23,335 nt of DNA, taken from the IMG/VR virus record IMGVR_UViG_3300008050_000328, positions 1 through 23,335 of that record; one strand, 5' to 3'. Shown in pieces: positions 14,668-20,541 of the stretch. The notes under the pieces were generated by a model. The model had not been told where the DNA came from and made no database searches. It saw only the letters and a program-made list of their open reading frames with translations. The position numbers and the translations under genes were made by a program. Numbering within the stretch: the stretch's first letter is position 1; every line of letters begins with the position of its first letter. The stretch is from a virus.

Positions 14668-15851
14668 AAAAAGATTTAATATATTATCCATCATTAAGCG
14701 CCGGAGGATGTGCTGGTGATTTCAAAAAAAATAAAGAAATTAAACCCGGACTAACCTGCAGGTTTTACGATAAGTCATTTCCAGAAAGATGGAGGCATCC
14801 ATATTTTCTAATAACTGCCGGCCATCATTATAAATGGATGGACGCAAGAGACAAATATGGATTGGAAGATGATGTAGTAGTATTAGGAGATTCTGGAGGA
14901 TTTCAATTAGCCACCGGTGCTATTAAATGGGACCCTAAATTTAAAGAAACTATTTTTCATTGGTTAGAAGCTAATTGTGATCTAGGAGTTAATTTAGATA
15001 TACCACCTAGAGCAAAATATGATGGAAAATTTTATGAATGTCTAGACATTAGTTATGACAACTTTAAATATTTTGCAGAAAACCAATCTGGTAAATGTAA
15101 ATTTTTAAATGTTATTCAAGGTAATAATGTAGAAGAATATGAAGCTTGGTATCAAAAGGTTAAAGATTTTGATTTTAACGGTTGGTGTATTGGTGGAGCT
15201 CAAAAACGTGTAACGATGTTTATGTCGGCATTGGTTCCAATGATCCGGAATAGAGAATTTGAAAAAAATAGAAATCAATATATACATATATTAGGAATCT
15301 CAAAAATATCTGACTTCTTTATATTAAGCTTCTTTCAAAAGATGATGAATAAATATTATGGAGGAAGAATCCAAATATCAACTGATTCATCATCACCAGG
15401 ATTATATCCTGTTTACGGAACATATTTACATTCTCCACAATTAAGTAAAATGACGTTTACAGATTTGTATTTTCCAAAAGGTGAAGACCTTCCTTATACT
15501 GCAGAAGATTTAGTTCCAAATCCATTAGGCCATCCAGCATCTGAAGGATTTACATTTGGGGAAGTATCAACATATAAAGGGGATGTACCAATGAAAATGA
15601 CATTAAATAATTTATTTGTATTTAATGAAACAGTAAAGCAAGTAGAAGAAATTGTTCAATGTCATAATGAATTACTTAAAACAGTAGTTCCGAGAGATTT
15701 TTATGCGATATTAATGAGCATGGAAGAAATGTTTTTGAACCCAGATAAAGCAATTCACATCTATAATAAAAATAGACAGTTGTATGATAAGTTTGGTGGC
15801 AGCACGAGAGATTTAGTAAATAATCAAGTATTTAATCAGTTTTTTGAATAA
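14664..15851 (+). CDS. dpdA: DpdA-like DNA guanine transglycosylase (TGT superfamily)
   Basis: A 395-residue TIM-barrel relative of tRNA-guanine transglycosylase; phage DpdA proteins exchange guanine in DNA for a 7-deazaguanine. TGT hallmarks in order: LGDSGGFQ with D76 (base-binding Asp), LNVIQGN at 148-154 (TGT VQG), WCIGGAQKR at 174-182 (TGT substrate-binding IGG), YIHILGIS at 206-213 (TGT HLMGVG-like), and STDSSSPGLYP with D241 as the likely nucleophile. The C-terminal TGT zinc motif (CxCxxC) is absent, as expected for a DpdA rather than a tRNA enzyme. It is coupled to the upstream glycosyltransferase by ATGA, lies 11 bases before the sliding clamp, and is served by folE, queD and queE 4.5-7 kb upstream. 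Confidence 0.88.
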   Translation: MKKDLIYYPSLSAGGCAGDFKKNKEIKPGLTCRFYDKSFPERWRHPYFLITAGHHYKWMDARDKYGLEDDVVVLGDSGGFQLATGAIKWDPKFKETIFHWLEANCDLGVNLDIPPRAKYDGKFYECLDISYDNFKYFAENQSGKCKFLNVIQGNNVEEYEAWYQKVKDFDFNGWCIGGAQKRVTMFMSALVPMIRNREFEKNRNQYIHILGISKISDFFILSFFQKMMNKYYGGRIQISTDSSSPGLYPVYGTYLHSPQLSKMTFTDLYFPKGEDLPYTAEDLVPNPLGHPASEGFTFGEVSTYKGDVPMKMTLNNLFVFNETVKQVEEIVQCHNELLKTVVPRDFYAILMSMEEMFLNPDKAIHIYNKNRQLYDKFGGSTRDLVNNQVFNQFFE

Positions 15852-15862
15852 AAGTAAATAAT

Positions 15863-16588
15863 ATGGAAAAGAAAAAATTAACCAGTTTTATAGATAAGTA
15901 TCACTTAGCAGGTAATACAGAATCAGTAAAGGTCGAATGTAAAGATAATACATTGAATTGTAATTTTATAGCCAGCGACCAAAATGTAGTAGGTAAAGTA
16001 AGTATGAATGGTTTCAATGTAAAGGATTGTGAGTTAGGAATTTATGCCACTTCACAATTAGTTAAATTGTTGACAGCACTAGATAGTAACGTCGAAATTG
16101 CAGTTAACAGTACAGGAGGTACTACTTATTCAATTAATTTAAGTGATACAAATAAGACCGAATGTATTTTTATGTTAGCTGATATGTCAGTAATACAACA
16201 GGTACCTCAAATGAAACAATTACCTGACTTTAATGTAAAGATAAAATTAACAAGCGACTTTACAGAAAAATTTGTTAAGTCTAAAAATGCATTACCAGAT
16301 GCAGAAAATTTTGCTGTAAGAGAGGATGCTTTAGGTACTGAAATTATATTAAATTATTCAAGTTTAAATACAAATAGAATTACATTTGATGTTTCATCAG
16401 AGTCGACAGCAGATAATGAATTATCACCTATTTGTTTCTCAGCCAATTTATTTAAAGAAATCTTGTTAGCTAATAAAGATGCAACAGAAGGGTACTTAGA
16501 AGTGAGTCAGGCTGGTTTGGCTAGAGTAACATTTATAGGACCTGATTATTTATCAAATTATTTCTTAGTTCAACTACAAAGCGCATAA
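15863..16588 (+). CDS. 45: Sliding clamp, gp45-like
   Basis: A 241-residue protein matching the size of T4 gp45 (228), the trimeric ring that tethers polymerase to DNA and also activates late transcription. The opening MEKKKLTSFIDKYHLAGNTESVKVE and the strand-rich pattern with GKVSMNGFNVKDCELGIYAT, ending FIGPDYLSNYFLVQLQSA, fit phage clamps. Sequence identity is low in this family, so the call rests on fold-like pattern, size and its place one base before the clamp loader gene. Confidence 0.82.
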   Translation: MEKKKLTSFIDKYHLAGNTESVKVECKDNTLNCNFIASDQNVVGKVSMNGFNVKDCELGIYATSQLVKLLTALDSNVEIAVNSTGGTTYSINLSDTNKTECIFMLADMSVIQQVPQMKQLPDFNVKIKLTSDFTEKFVKSKNALPDAENFAVREDALGTEIILNYSSLNTNRITFDVSSESTADNELSPICFSANLFKEILLANKDATEGYLEVSQAGLARVTFIGPDYLSNYFLVQLQSA

Positions 16589-16589
16589 C

Positions 16590-17522
16590 ATGTTTGGAAA
16601 TCAAGAACATACATTATGGGTTGAAAAATATCGACCTGGAACATTAGATGGATATGTTGGTAACGCAACTATCATTGAAAAAGTTAAAATTTATTTAGAG
16701 AATGGTGACGTACCACATTTATTATTTTATGGACAAGCTGGAACGGGTAAAACGACATTAGCAAAAATAATTGCTAATAATGTAGATGCTGATATAATGT
16801 ATATCAATGCCAGTGATGAAAATAATATTGAGACGGTACGAACTAAAATTAAAAATTTTGCAAGTACAATTGCATTTAAACAATGGAAGATTGTTATTTT
16901 AGACGAGGCAGATTATATGACACCAAATGGACAAGCTGCTTTAAGGAATTTAATGGAGACATTTTCTAAAACTACAAGATTTATATTGACATGTAATTAT
17001 GTTGAAAAAATAATTGACCCAATACAAAGTAGGTGTCAGACATTTGGCATTACACCACCATCAAAAACAGATGTGGCAAAACGCATGGTTGAAATATTGG
17101 ATACAGAAAAAATTGTATATGATAAAGTTAACTTGGTTACTTTAATAAATAGCGGGTATCCAGATATTAGAAGAATACTTAATTCATGTCAACGGCAAAT
17201 TGTTGATAATGAGCTCGTAATTGATAAACAGAGTTTGGTTGAAGCTAATTATATGACAAAATTAGTAGATATATTAGTAACCGATGTCAGTAAAAAAGAT
17301 GCATTTCAACAAATACGAAAATTAATAGCAGATTCAAAGGTTAGAGATTTTAATGCACTATATAAATTTTTGTTTGATGAAATAGATATTTATGCAAAAG
17401 GTCATATTGCAAGTGTTATTTTAATTTTAGCGGAAACACAATACCAAGATACTTTTGCAGTAGATAAAGAACTACATTCCATGGCAATGTTAGTAAAATT
17501 AATTAATGAAATAAAACAATAA
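16590..17522 (+). CDS. 44: Clamp loader large subunit, gp44-like AAA+ ATPase
   Basis: A 310-residue AAA+ protein (T4 gp44 is 319) that opens and loads the sliding clamp. LWVEKYRPGTLDGYVGN is the typical N-terminus, Walker A is GQAGTGKT at 48-55, Walker B is VILDEAD at 102-108, sensor 1 is TCNYVEK at 134-140, and the SRC arginine-finger motif is at 147-149. The C-terminal helical collar domain follows. The gene begins one base after the clamp stop. Its partner subunit (gp62-like) is not adjacent but two small genes downstream. Confidence 0.95.
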   Translation: MFGNQEHTLWVEKYRPGTLDGYVGNATIIEKVKIYLENGDVPHLLFYGQAGTGKTTLAKIIANNVDADIMYINASDENNIETVRTKIKNFASTIAFKQWKIVILDEADYMTPNGQAALRNLMETFSKTTRFILTCNYVEKIIDPIQSRCQTFGITPPSKTDVAKRMVEILDTEKIVYDKVNLVTLINSGYPDIRRILNSCQRQIVDNELVIDKQSLVEANYMTKLVDILVTDVSKKDAFQQIRKLIADSKVRDFNALYKFLFDEIDIYAKGHIASVILILAETQYQDTFAVDKELHSMAMLVKLINEIKQ

Positions 17523-17538
17523 TATAAAAAGGATTAAA

Positions 17539-17805
17539 ATGGGAAAAATACGATCACTAGGTGATAATTCAAAAGAGCAACAACAACCTCAATCAATCAA
17601 TTTAAAAGCTGATGATTTAGATGATATAGTTTGTGAAAATTGTGATGGACAAATTTTTAGAGAAGCTAGTATGTTTAAACGATTATCAGCACTATTATCA
17701 CCAACCGGCAAAGAACAAATTGTTCCAATTCCGATTTTTAGGTGTGATGATTGTGGACATATAAATGAAGCATTCTTACCAAAAAGTTTAAAAGATAAAG
17801 CGTAA
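17539..17805 (+). CDS. Small zinc-ribbon protein
   Basis: An 88-residue protein with two CxxC pairs, VCENCDG (C32, C35) and RCDDCGH (C69, C72), spaced 33 residues apart, a zinc-ribbon pattern. The N-terminal 30 residues are Gln/Asp-rich and probably disordered. An AAAAGGATT leader precedes ATG. It lies between the two clamp loader subunit genes. A role as a structural or transcription-linked accessory of the clamp is conceivable; the sequence gives no specific function. Confidence 0.78.
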   Translation: MGKIRSLGDNSKEQQQPQSINLKADDLDDIVCENCDGQIFREASMFKRLSALLSPTGKEQIVPIPIFRCDDCGHINEAFLPKSLKDKA

Positions 17806-18036
17806 ATGAAAAACAGACGTGATTTTCTTAAGATAGGTGGAGTAATATCTGTTGGAGCCTTTATAGCTCCTTTTATTTCATGTAAAAAACCTTTTCTAAG
17901 GCCTTTCACTTATATAACTGGATCATTAACCGGATCATTAACCGGAAGTTATTCAGGATCATTAACCGGAAGTTATTCAGGATCATGGGACACCATTACA
18001 GGTTCAATGAATTATTCACAAAGTTTTGAAAAATGA
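17806..18036 (+). CDS. Tat-type lipoprotein with GSLT/GSYS repeats
   Basis: A 76-residue secreted protein. Residues 3-9 (NRRDFLK) match the twin-arginine motif RRxFLK, followed by a hydrophobic stretch IGGVISVGAFIAPFIS and Cys26, giving a lipobox-like FISC. The mature part is a low-complexity chain of four-residue units (GSLT, GSLT, GSYS, GSLT, GSYS, GSWD) and then TITGSMNYSQSFEK. It would be exported folded through the Tat system and anchored by lipid in a membrane, an unusual product for a phage DNA replication operon. The start is the ATG directly after the zinc-ribbon stop; the end overlaps the next gene in ATGA. Function is unknown; surface exclusion or envelope signalling are guesses. 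Confidence 0.75.
   Translation: MKNRRDFLKIGGVISVGAFIAPFISCKKPFLRPFTYITGSLTGSLTGSYSGSLTGSYSGSWDTITGSMNYSQSFEK
17920..17991 (+). repeat. Six 12-base in-frame tandem repeats
   Basis: Six consecutive 12-base units in the order A A B A B A', where A is GGATCATTAACC (17920, 17932 and 17956), B is GGAAGTTATTCA (17944 and 17968), and the last unit (17980-17991) is GGATCATGGGAC. They encode the four-residue units of the lipoprotein. A and B copies are identical at the DNA level, so the array is recent or still being copied by slippage. Confidence 0.9.
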
Positions 18037-18482
18037 AGAAGCCGGCTACTATTTTTGATCACATAGCTAATATTACTTATAAGAAAGTCCCTTGGGATAA
18101 ATTATCTGACCTCGATCAAAAATCATTTCAACCATATATTATTAATCGCTGGTTATCAATGAACATGGGATTGATCGAAATAATTAATTTATTTCAACAA
18201 TATACAATCGGTCCATTATCAAAGAAACATGTTTATCAATTATATTATGATATACTTCCAGCTAAGAAAATGTTTTCAAAATATATTAAAGGACACAAGG
18301 TTGATAAGTATAAACCAGAACTTGTAGAGTTCATTAGACGAACTCATATGATAAGTAAAAGAGAGGCAAATCAATATTTAGATATGTTTTTTACGTCTGG
18401 CAACAAAGGAAAAGAATTTTTAAAGGATTTACTAAAGTTATATGGTAAATCGGATAAAGAAATAAAAGGAATCTTAAAATGA
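18033..18482 (+). CDS. 62: Clamp loader small subunit, gp62-like
   Basis: A 149-residue helical protein that would complete the clamp loader with the gp44-like ATPase. The segment SFQPYIINRWLSMN at about 31-44, then KKHVYQLYYDILPAKKMFSKYIK, has the pattern I associate with small clamp loader subunits of T4-related phages (Pro-aromatic-x2-NRxLS followed by a YDxLP-x-KKxFxKYIK block). T4 gp62 is 187 residues, and conservation is weak. Position in the clamp operon supports the call. It starts in ATGA with the lipoprotein stop and its own stop overlaps the next start the same way. Confidence 0.75.
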   Translation: MKKPATIFDHIANITYKKVPWDKLSDLDQKSFQPYIINRWLSMNMGLIEIINLFQQYTIGPLSKKHVYQLYYDILPAKKMFSKYIKGHKVDKYKPELVEFIRRTHMISKREANQYLDMFFTSGNKGKEFLKDLLKLYGKSDKEIKGILK

Positions 18483-18661
18483 CAGTAATTAAAGAAGGCC
18501 CAAAAAAAATAAAATTTACAGAGAAGGAGGCATCTCCAAACCCGGCATCTCCAGAGGCATTTATAACATGGCTTACTGGATTTGTAGAAGCAATTGGTGA
18601 TGGCCATCCTACTGAAAACCAATGGAATATCATAGTAAATAAGATACCACAAATAAAATAA
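18479..18661 (+). CDS. Unknown 60-residue protein
   Basis: A short protein beginning MTVIKEGPKKIKFTEKEA, with a helical middle PEAFITWLTGFVEAIGDGHP and PTENQWNIIVNKI near the end. No family recognised. Translational overlap (ATGA) with the gp62-like gene argues it is real. The next gene begins two bases downstream, so it links the clamp loader and nuclease genes in one transcript. Confidence 0.68.
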   Translation: MTVIKEGPKKIKFTEKEASPNPASPEAFITWLTGFVEAIGDGHPTENQWNIIVNKIPQIK

Positions 18662-18663
18662 TT

Positions 18664-19599
18664 ATGAATAAATTTTTAAAATATAGTGTAGTAGAACCCA
18701 AAGAAGGAGATAAACGAATATCATATTCACAGTTTGCAATGTATTCGTCTTGTCCTAAACATTGGGAATTAGCTTATGCAAAAGGATTAAGAACATTTTC
18801 TCAAAGTATACACACTATTTTTGGCACAGCATTCCATGAAACATTACAGACATATATATCAACTATGTATAAAGATTCAGTTAAAGCAGCTGATGAATTA
18901 GATTTACATAAACTCTTACGAGATAATATGGCTTCCGTATATAAAAAGGCCATAGATGAAACGAAAGAACATTTTTCTACTAAATTTGAATTGGGTGAGT
19001 TTTATAATGATGGTGTAGCAATTTTGGATTGGTTCAAGAGCCACCGCGGTGCATATTTTAGTAAAAAAGGATATGAACTAGTCGGAATAGAAATGCCATT
19101 ATATACCCAAGCTGTTGATGGAAATAAAGATATTAAAATGTTAGCTTATTTAGATATTGTATTAAGAGATACAGTATTTAATAAAATTGAAATAATTGAT
19201 ATTAAAACGTCTACCCGAGGTTGGAATAAATGGCAAAAAGCAGATAAAATAAAATCATCTCAGTTAGTTTTGTATAAAGAATATTTTGCTAAACAATATG
19301 GGTTTAGTGCAGATATGATTGATATAAAATATTTAATTGTAAAACGAAAGTTATTTGATGGAGCAATGTTTCCACAAAAAAGAGTACAAGAATTTATTCC
19401 GGCATCCGGCAAACCAACTAGGAACAAATTATTAAAAGAAATTAATGAATTTATTAATGTAGGATTTAAAGATGATGGATCGTATAATTTAGATAATAAA
19501 TATCTAGCCGTTCCTGGTAAGAACAATAAGAGTTGTAAGTTTTGTGAATTTAAAGATAACCAAGATTTGTGTCCAAAAGAAAATAGAATTAGAGAATGA
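18664..19599 (+). CDS. PD-(D/E)XK nuclease with Fe-S cysteine cluster (RecB/Cas4-like)
   Basis: A 311-residue nuclease of the RecB/Cas4 type. RISYSQFAMYSSCPKHWELAY gives the N-terminal motif with C30. FGTAFHET holds H58, AYLDIVL holds D164, EIIDIKTS holds D179 and K181 of the D-x-K active site, and QLVLY at 200-204 is the QxxxY motif of the family. The C-terminus CKFCEFKDNQDLC supplies C291, C294 and C303 which, with C30, would bind a 4Fe-4S cluster as in AddB and Cas4. It probably trims or resects DNA ends in recombination or host DNA breakdown. It ends in an ATGA overlap with the SLOG gene. Confidence 0.87.
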   Translation: MNKFLKYSVVEPKEGDKRISYSQFAMYSSCPKHWELAYAKGLRTFSQSIHTIFGTAFHETLQTYISTMYKDSVKAADELDLHKLLRDNMASVYKKAIDETKEHFSTKFELGEFYNDGVAILDWFKSHRGAYFSKKGYELVGIEMPLYTQAVDGNKDIKMLAYLDIVLRDTVFNKIEIIDIKTSTRGWNKWQKADKIKSSQLVLYKEYFAKQYGFSADMIDIKYLIVKRKLFDGAMFPQKRVQEFIPASGKPTRNKLLKEINEFINVGFKDDGSYNLDNKYLAVPGKNNKSCKFCEFKDNQDLCPKENRIRE

Positions 19600-19997
19600 A
19601 AGTTGCGATTATAGGTTCTCGAGAATGGGAAAACAAACGGAAGGTAAAAGAATTGTTTACAAATTTAAAGAATAAATTTGGAGACAAATTAACAATAATA
19701 TCAGGTGGATGTCCTAACGGAGCAGATAGATATGCTAAGAAATTTGCTTTAGAGTTTGATATTAAATATCAAGAATTTAATCCGGCACATACACCTAGAA
19801 ATTTGTATTCAATGATGTCAGAAAATTATTATGGAAAGGTATATCATGTATCACAATTCCATCATAGAAATATGTTGATTGCTAAGGCCTGTGATGTAAT
19901 GTGTGCTTTAATACCAAAAGGACATAAAAGTAAAGGATCAGAAAGTGCAATTAAAGCAGCTAAAAAATTAAAGAAACCAATAGTAATAATTAATTAA
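19596..19997 (+). CDS. SLOG-domain nucleotide-binding protein (DUF2493/YspA-like)
   Basis: A 133-residue Rossmann-like protein. MKVAIIGSREW at 1-11 and SGGCPNGADRYAKKFA at about 36-51 match the SLOG signature, a strand-loop for nucleotide phosphate binding with the GGxxGAD motif. HHRNMLIAKACDVMCALIP and KAAKKLKKPIVIIN are the later strands. SLOG proteins bind nucleotides or nucleotide-derived signals; the ligand here is unknown. The gene overlaps the nuclease stop (ATGA), suggesting a joint role, for example in host nucleotide handling or countering a nucleotide-signal defence. The latter is speculation. Confidence 0.83.
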   Translation: MKVAIIGSREWENKRKVKELFTNLKNKFGDKLTIISGGCPNGADRYAKKFALEFDIKYQEFNPAHTPRNLYSMMSENYYGKVYHVSQFHHRNMLIAKACDVMCALIPKGHKSKGSESAIKAAKKLKKPIVIIN

Positions 19998-19998
19998 A

Positions 19999-20196
19999 AT
20001 GGAAATAACTGATAGAATATCTATTAACAGATACGTAGAGATGATACAAAAATTAAACCCTAAAATTAGTTATTGTAATGCTTATAAATTAGCATACGAA
20101 GAATTTACTAATTACAAAGAATTAAGAGATCAGGGCTATAGTGATGTTCATGCAAAAAGGTTAAGTGCAAGTATCCGATGTGGAATTTATTTATGA
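19999..20196 (+). CDS. Unknown 65-residue protein
   Basis: A helical, charged small protein beginning MEITDRISINRYVEMIQKLNP (described only in part) and containing AYKLAYEEFTNYKELRDQGY. No family recognised. It follows the SLOG gene by one base and its stop overlaps the next ATG in ATGA, which favours genuine translation. Confidence 0.66.
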   Translation: MEITDRISINRYVEMIQKLNPKISYCNAYKLAYEEFTNYKELRDQGYSDVHAKRLSASIRCGIYL

Positions 20197-20513
20197 AAAA
20201 AATATTATTAATAGTATTAAGCTGTTTGTTTTATGTAAACAGTTACTCACAAAAAATATACTTTTGTAAATATCCACACCTGGCAGATATAAAAGTTTTT
20301 GTGACAGATTATTCACATCAAGCAGATTGGTTATTATATATGGTAAAATATCCATACGAATCAAAAAAACCTGGTCATTGGTATATAGTAAAATATCCAT
20401 ATCAAGCAGATAAAAAGGTATACGTAGTAAAATATCCATATCAAGCAGATAAAAAGATATATTTTGTTTCGTATAAATCGCGTGTTAAACTAAAAAAAGC
20501 ATATTTATATTAA
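20193..20513 (+). CDS. Secreted 13-residue-repeat protein (DUF6150-like)
   Basis: A 106-residue protein. MKKILLIVLSCLFYVNSYSQ is a Sec signal peptide; cleavage before or near the Gln is typical of Bacteroidota. The mature part is about five to six imperfect copies of a 13-residue unit of the form (K)xYxVKYPYQADK, as in KYPHLAD, DYSHQAD, KYPYESK and two nearly identical KYPYQAD copies. Similar repeats are seen in small Bacteroidota proteins assigned to DUF6150 (from memory, unverified). I prefer ATG 20193 over the in-frame ATG 20178, since it starts the signal peptide and overlaps the previous stop in ATGA. Function is unknown; a host-derived envelope protein is likely. Confidence 0.75.
   Translation: MKKILLIVLSCLFYVNSYSQKIYFCKYPHLADIKVFVTDYSHQADWLLYMVKYPYESKKPGHWYIVKYPYQADKKVYVVKYPYQADKKIYFVSYKSRVKLKKAYLY
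20388..20465 (+). repeat. Two tandem 39-base units
   Basis: A 39-base unit beginning GTAAAATATCCATATCAAGC occurs at 20388-20426 and again at 20427-20465, identical over the first 30 bases and diverged at the 3' end. Each unit encodes 13 residues including VKYPYQADKK. Older, diverged copies lie upstream in the same gene. Confidence 0.88.
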
Positions 20514-20530
20514 ATAAAAAGAACGGTTAT

Positions 20531-20538
20531 AAAGGAGG
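20531..20538 (+). promoter_or_regulatory. Strong Shine-Dalgarno sequence
   Basis: AAAGGAGG ends three bases before the ATG of the glycosyltransferase at 20542, a near-perfect complement to the 16S rRNA 3' end and the best such site in the window. Most neighbours rely on A-rich leaders, so this suggests high translation of the glycosyltransferase pair. Confidence 0.7.
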
Positions 20539-20541
20539 AAG

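Noticed and set aside
14664-15851. Host-type queuosine tRNA-guanine transglycosylase
   Set aside because: The catalytic barrel motifs are present, but the C-terminal CxCxxC...H zinc site of tRNA enzymes is missing and the phage context favours DpdA.
20178-20192. Upstream in-frame ATG for the secreted repeat protein
   Set aside because: It would place MWNLF before the signal peptide; ATG 20193 gives a normal Lys-Lys signal start and an ATGA overlap.
17920-20465. CRISPR-like arrays
   Set aside because: The 12-base and 39-base repeats are contiguous, in frame within coding genes and lack unique spacers.
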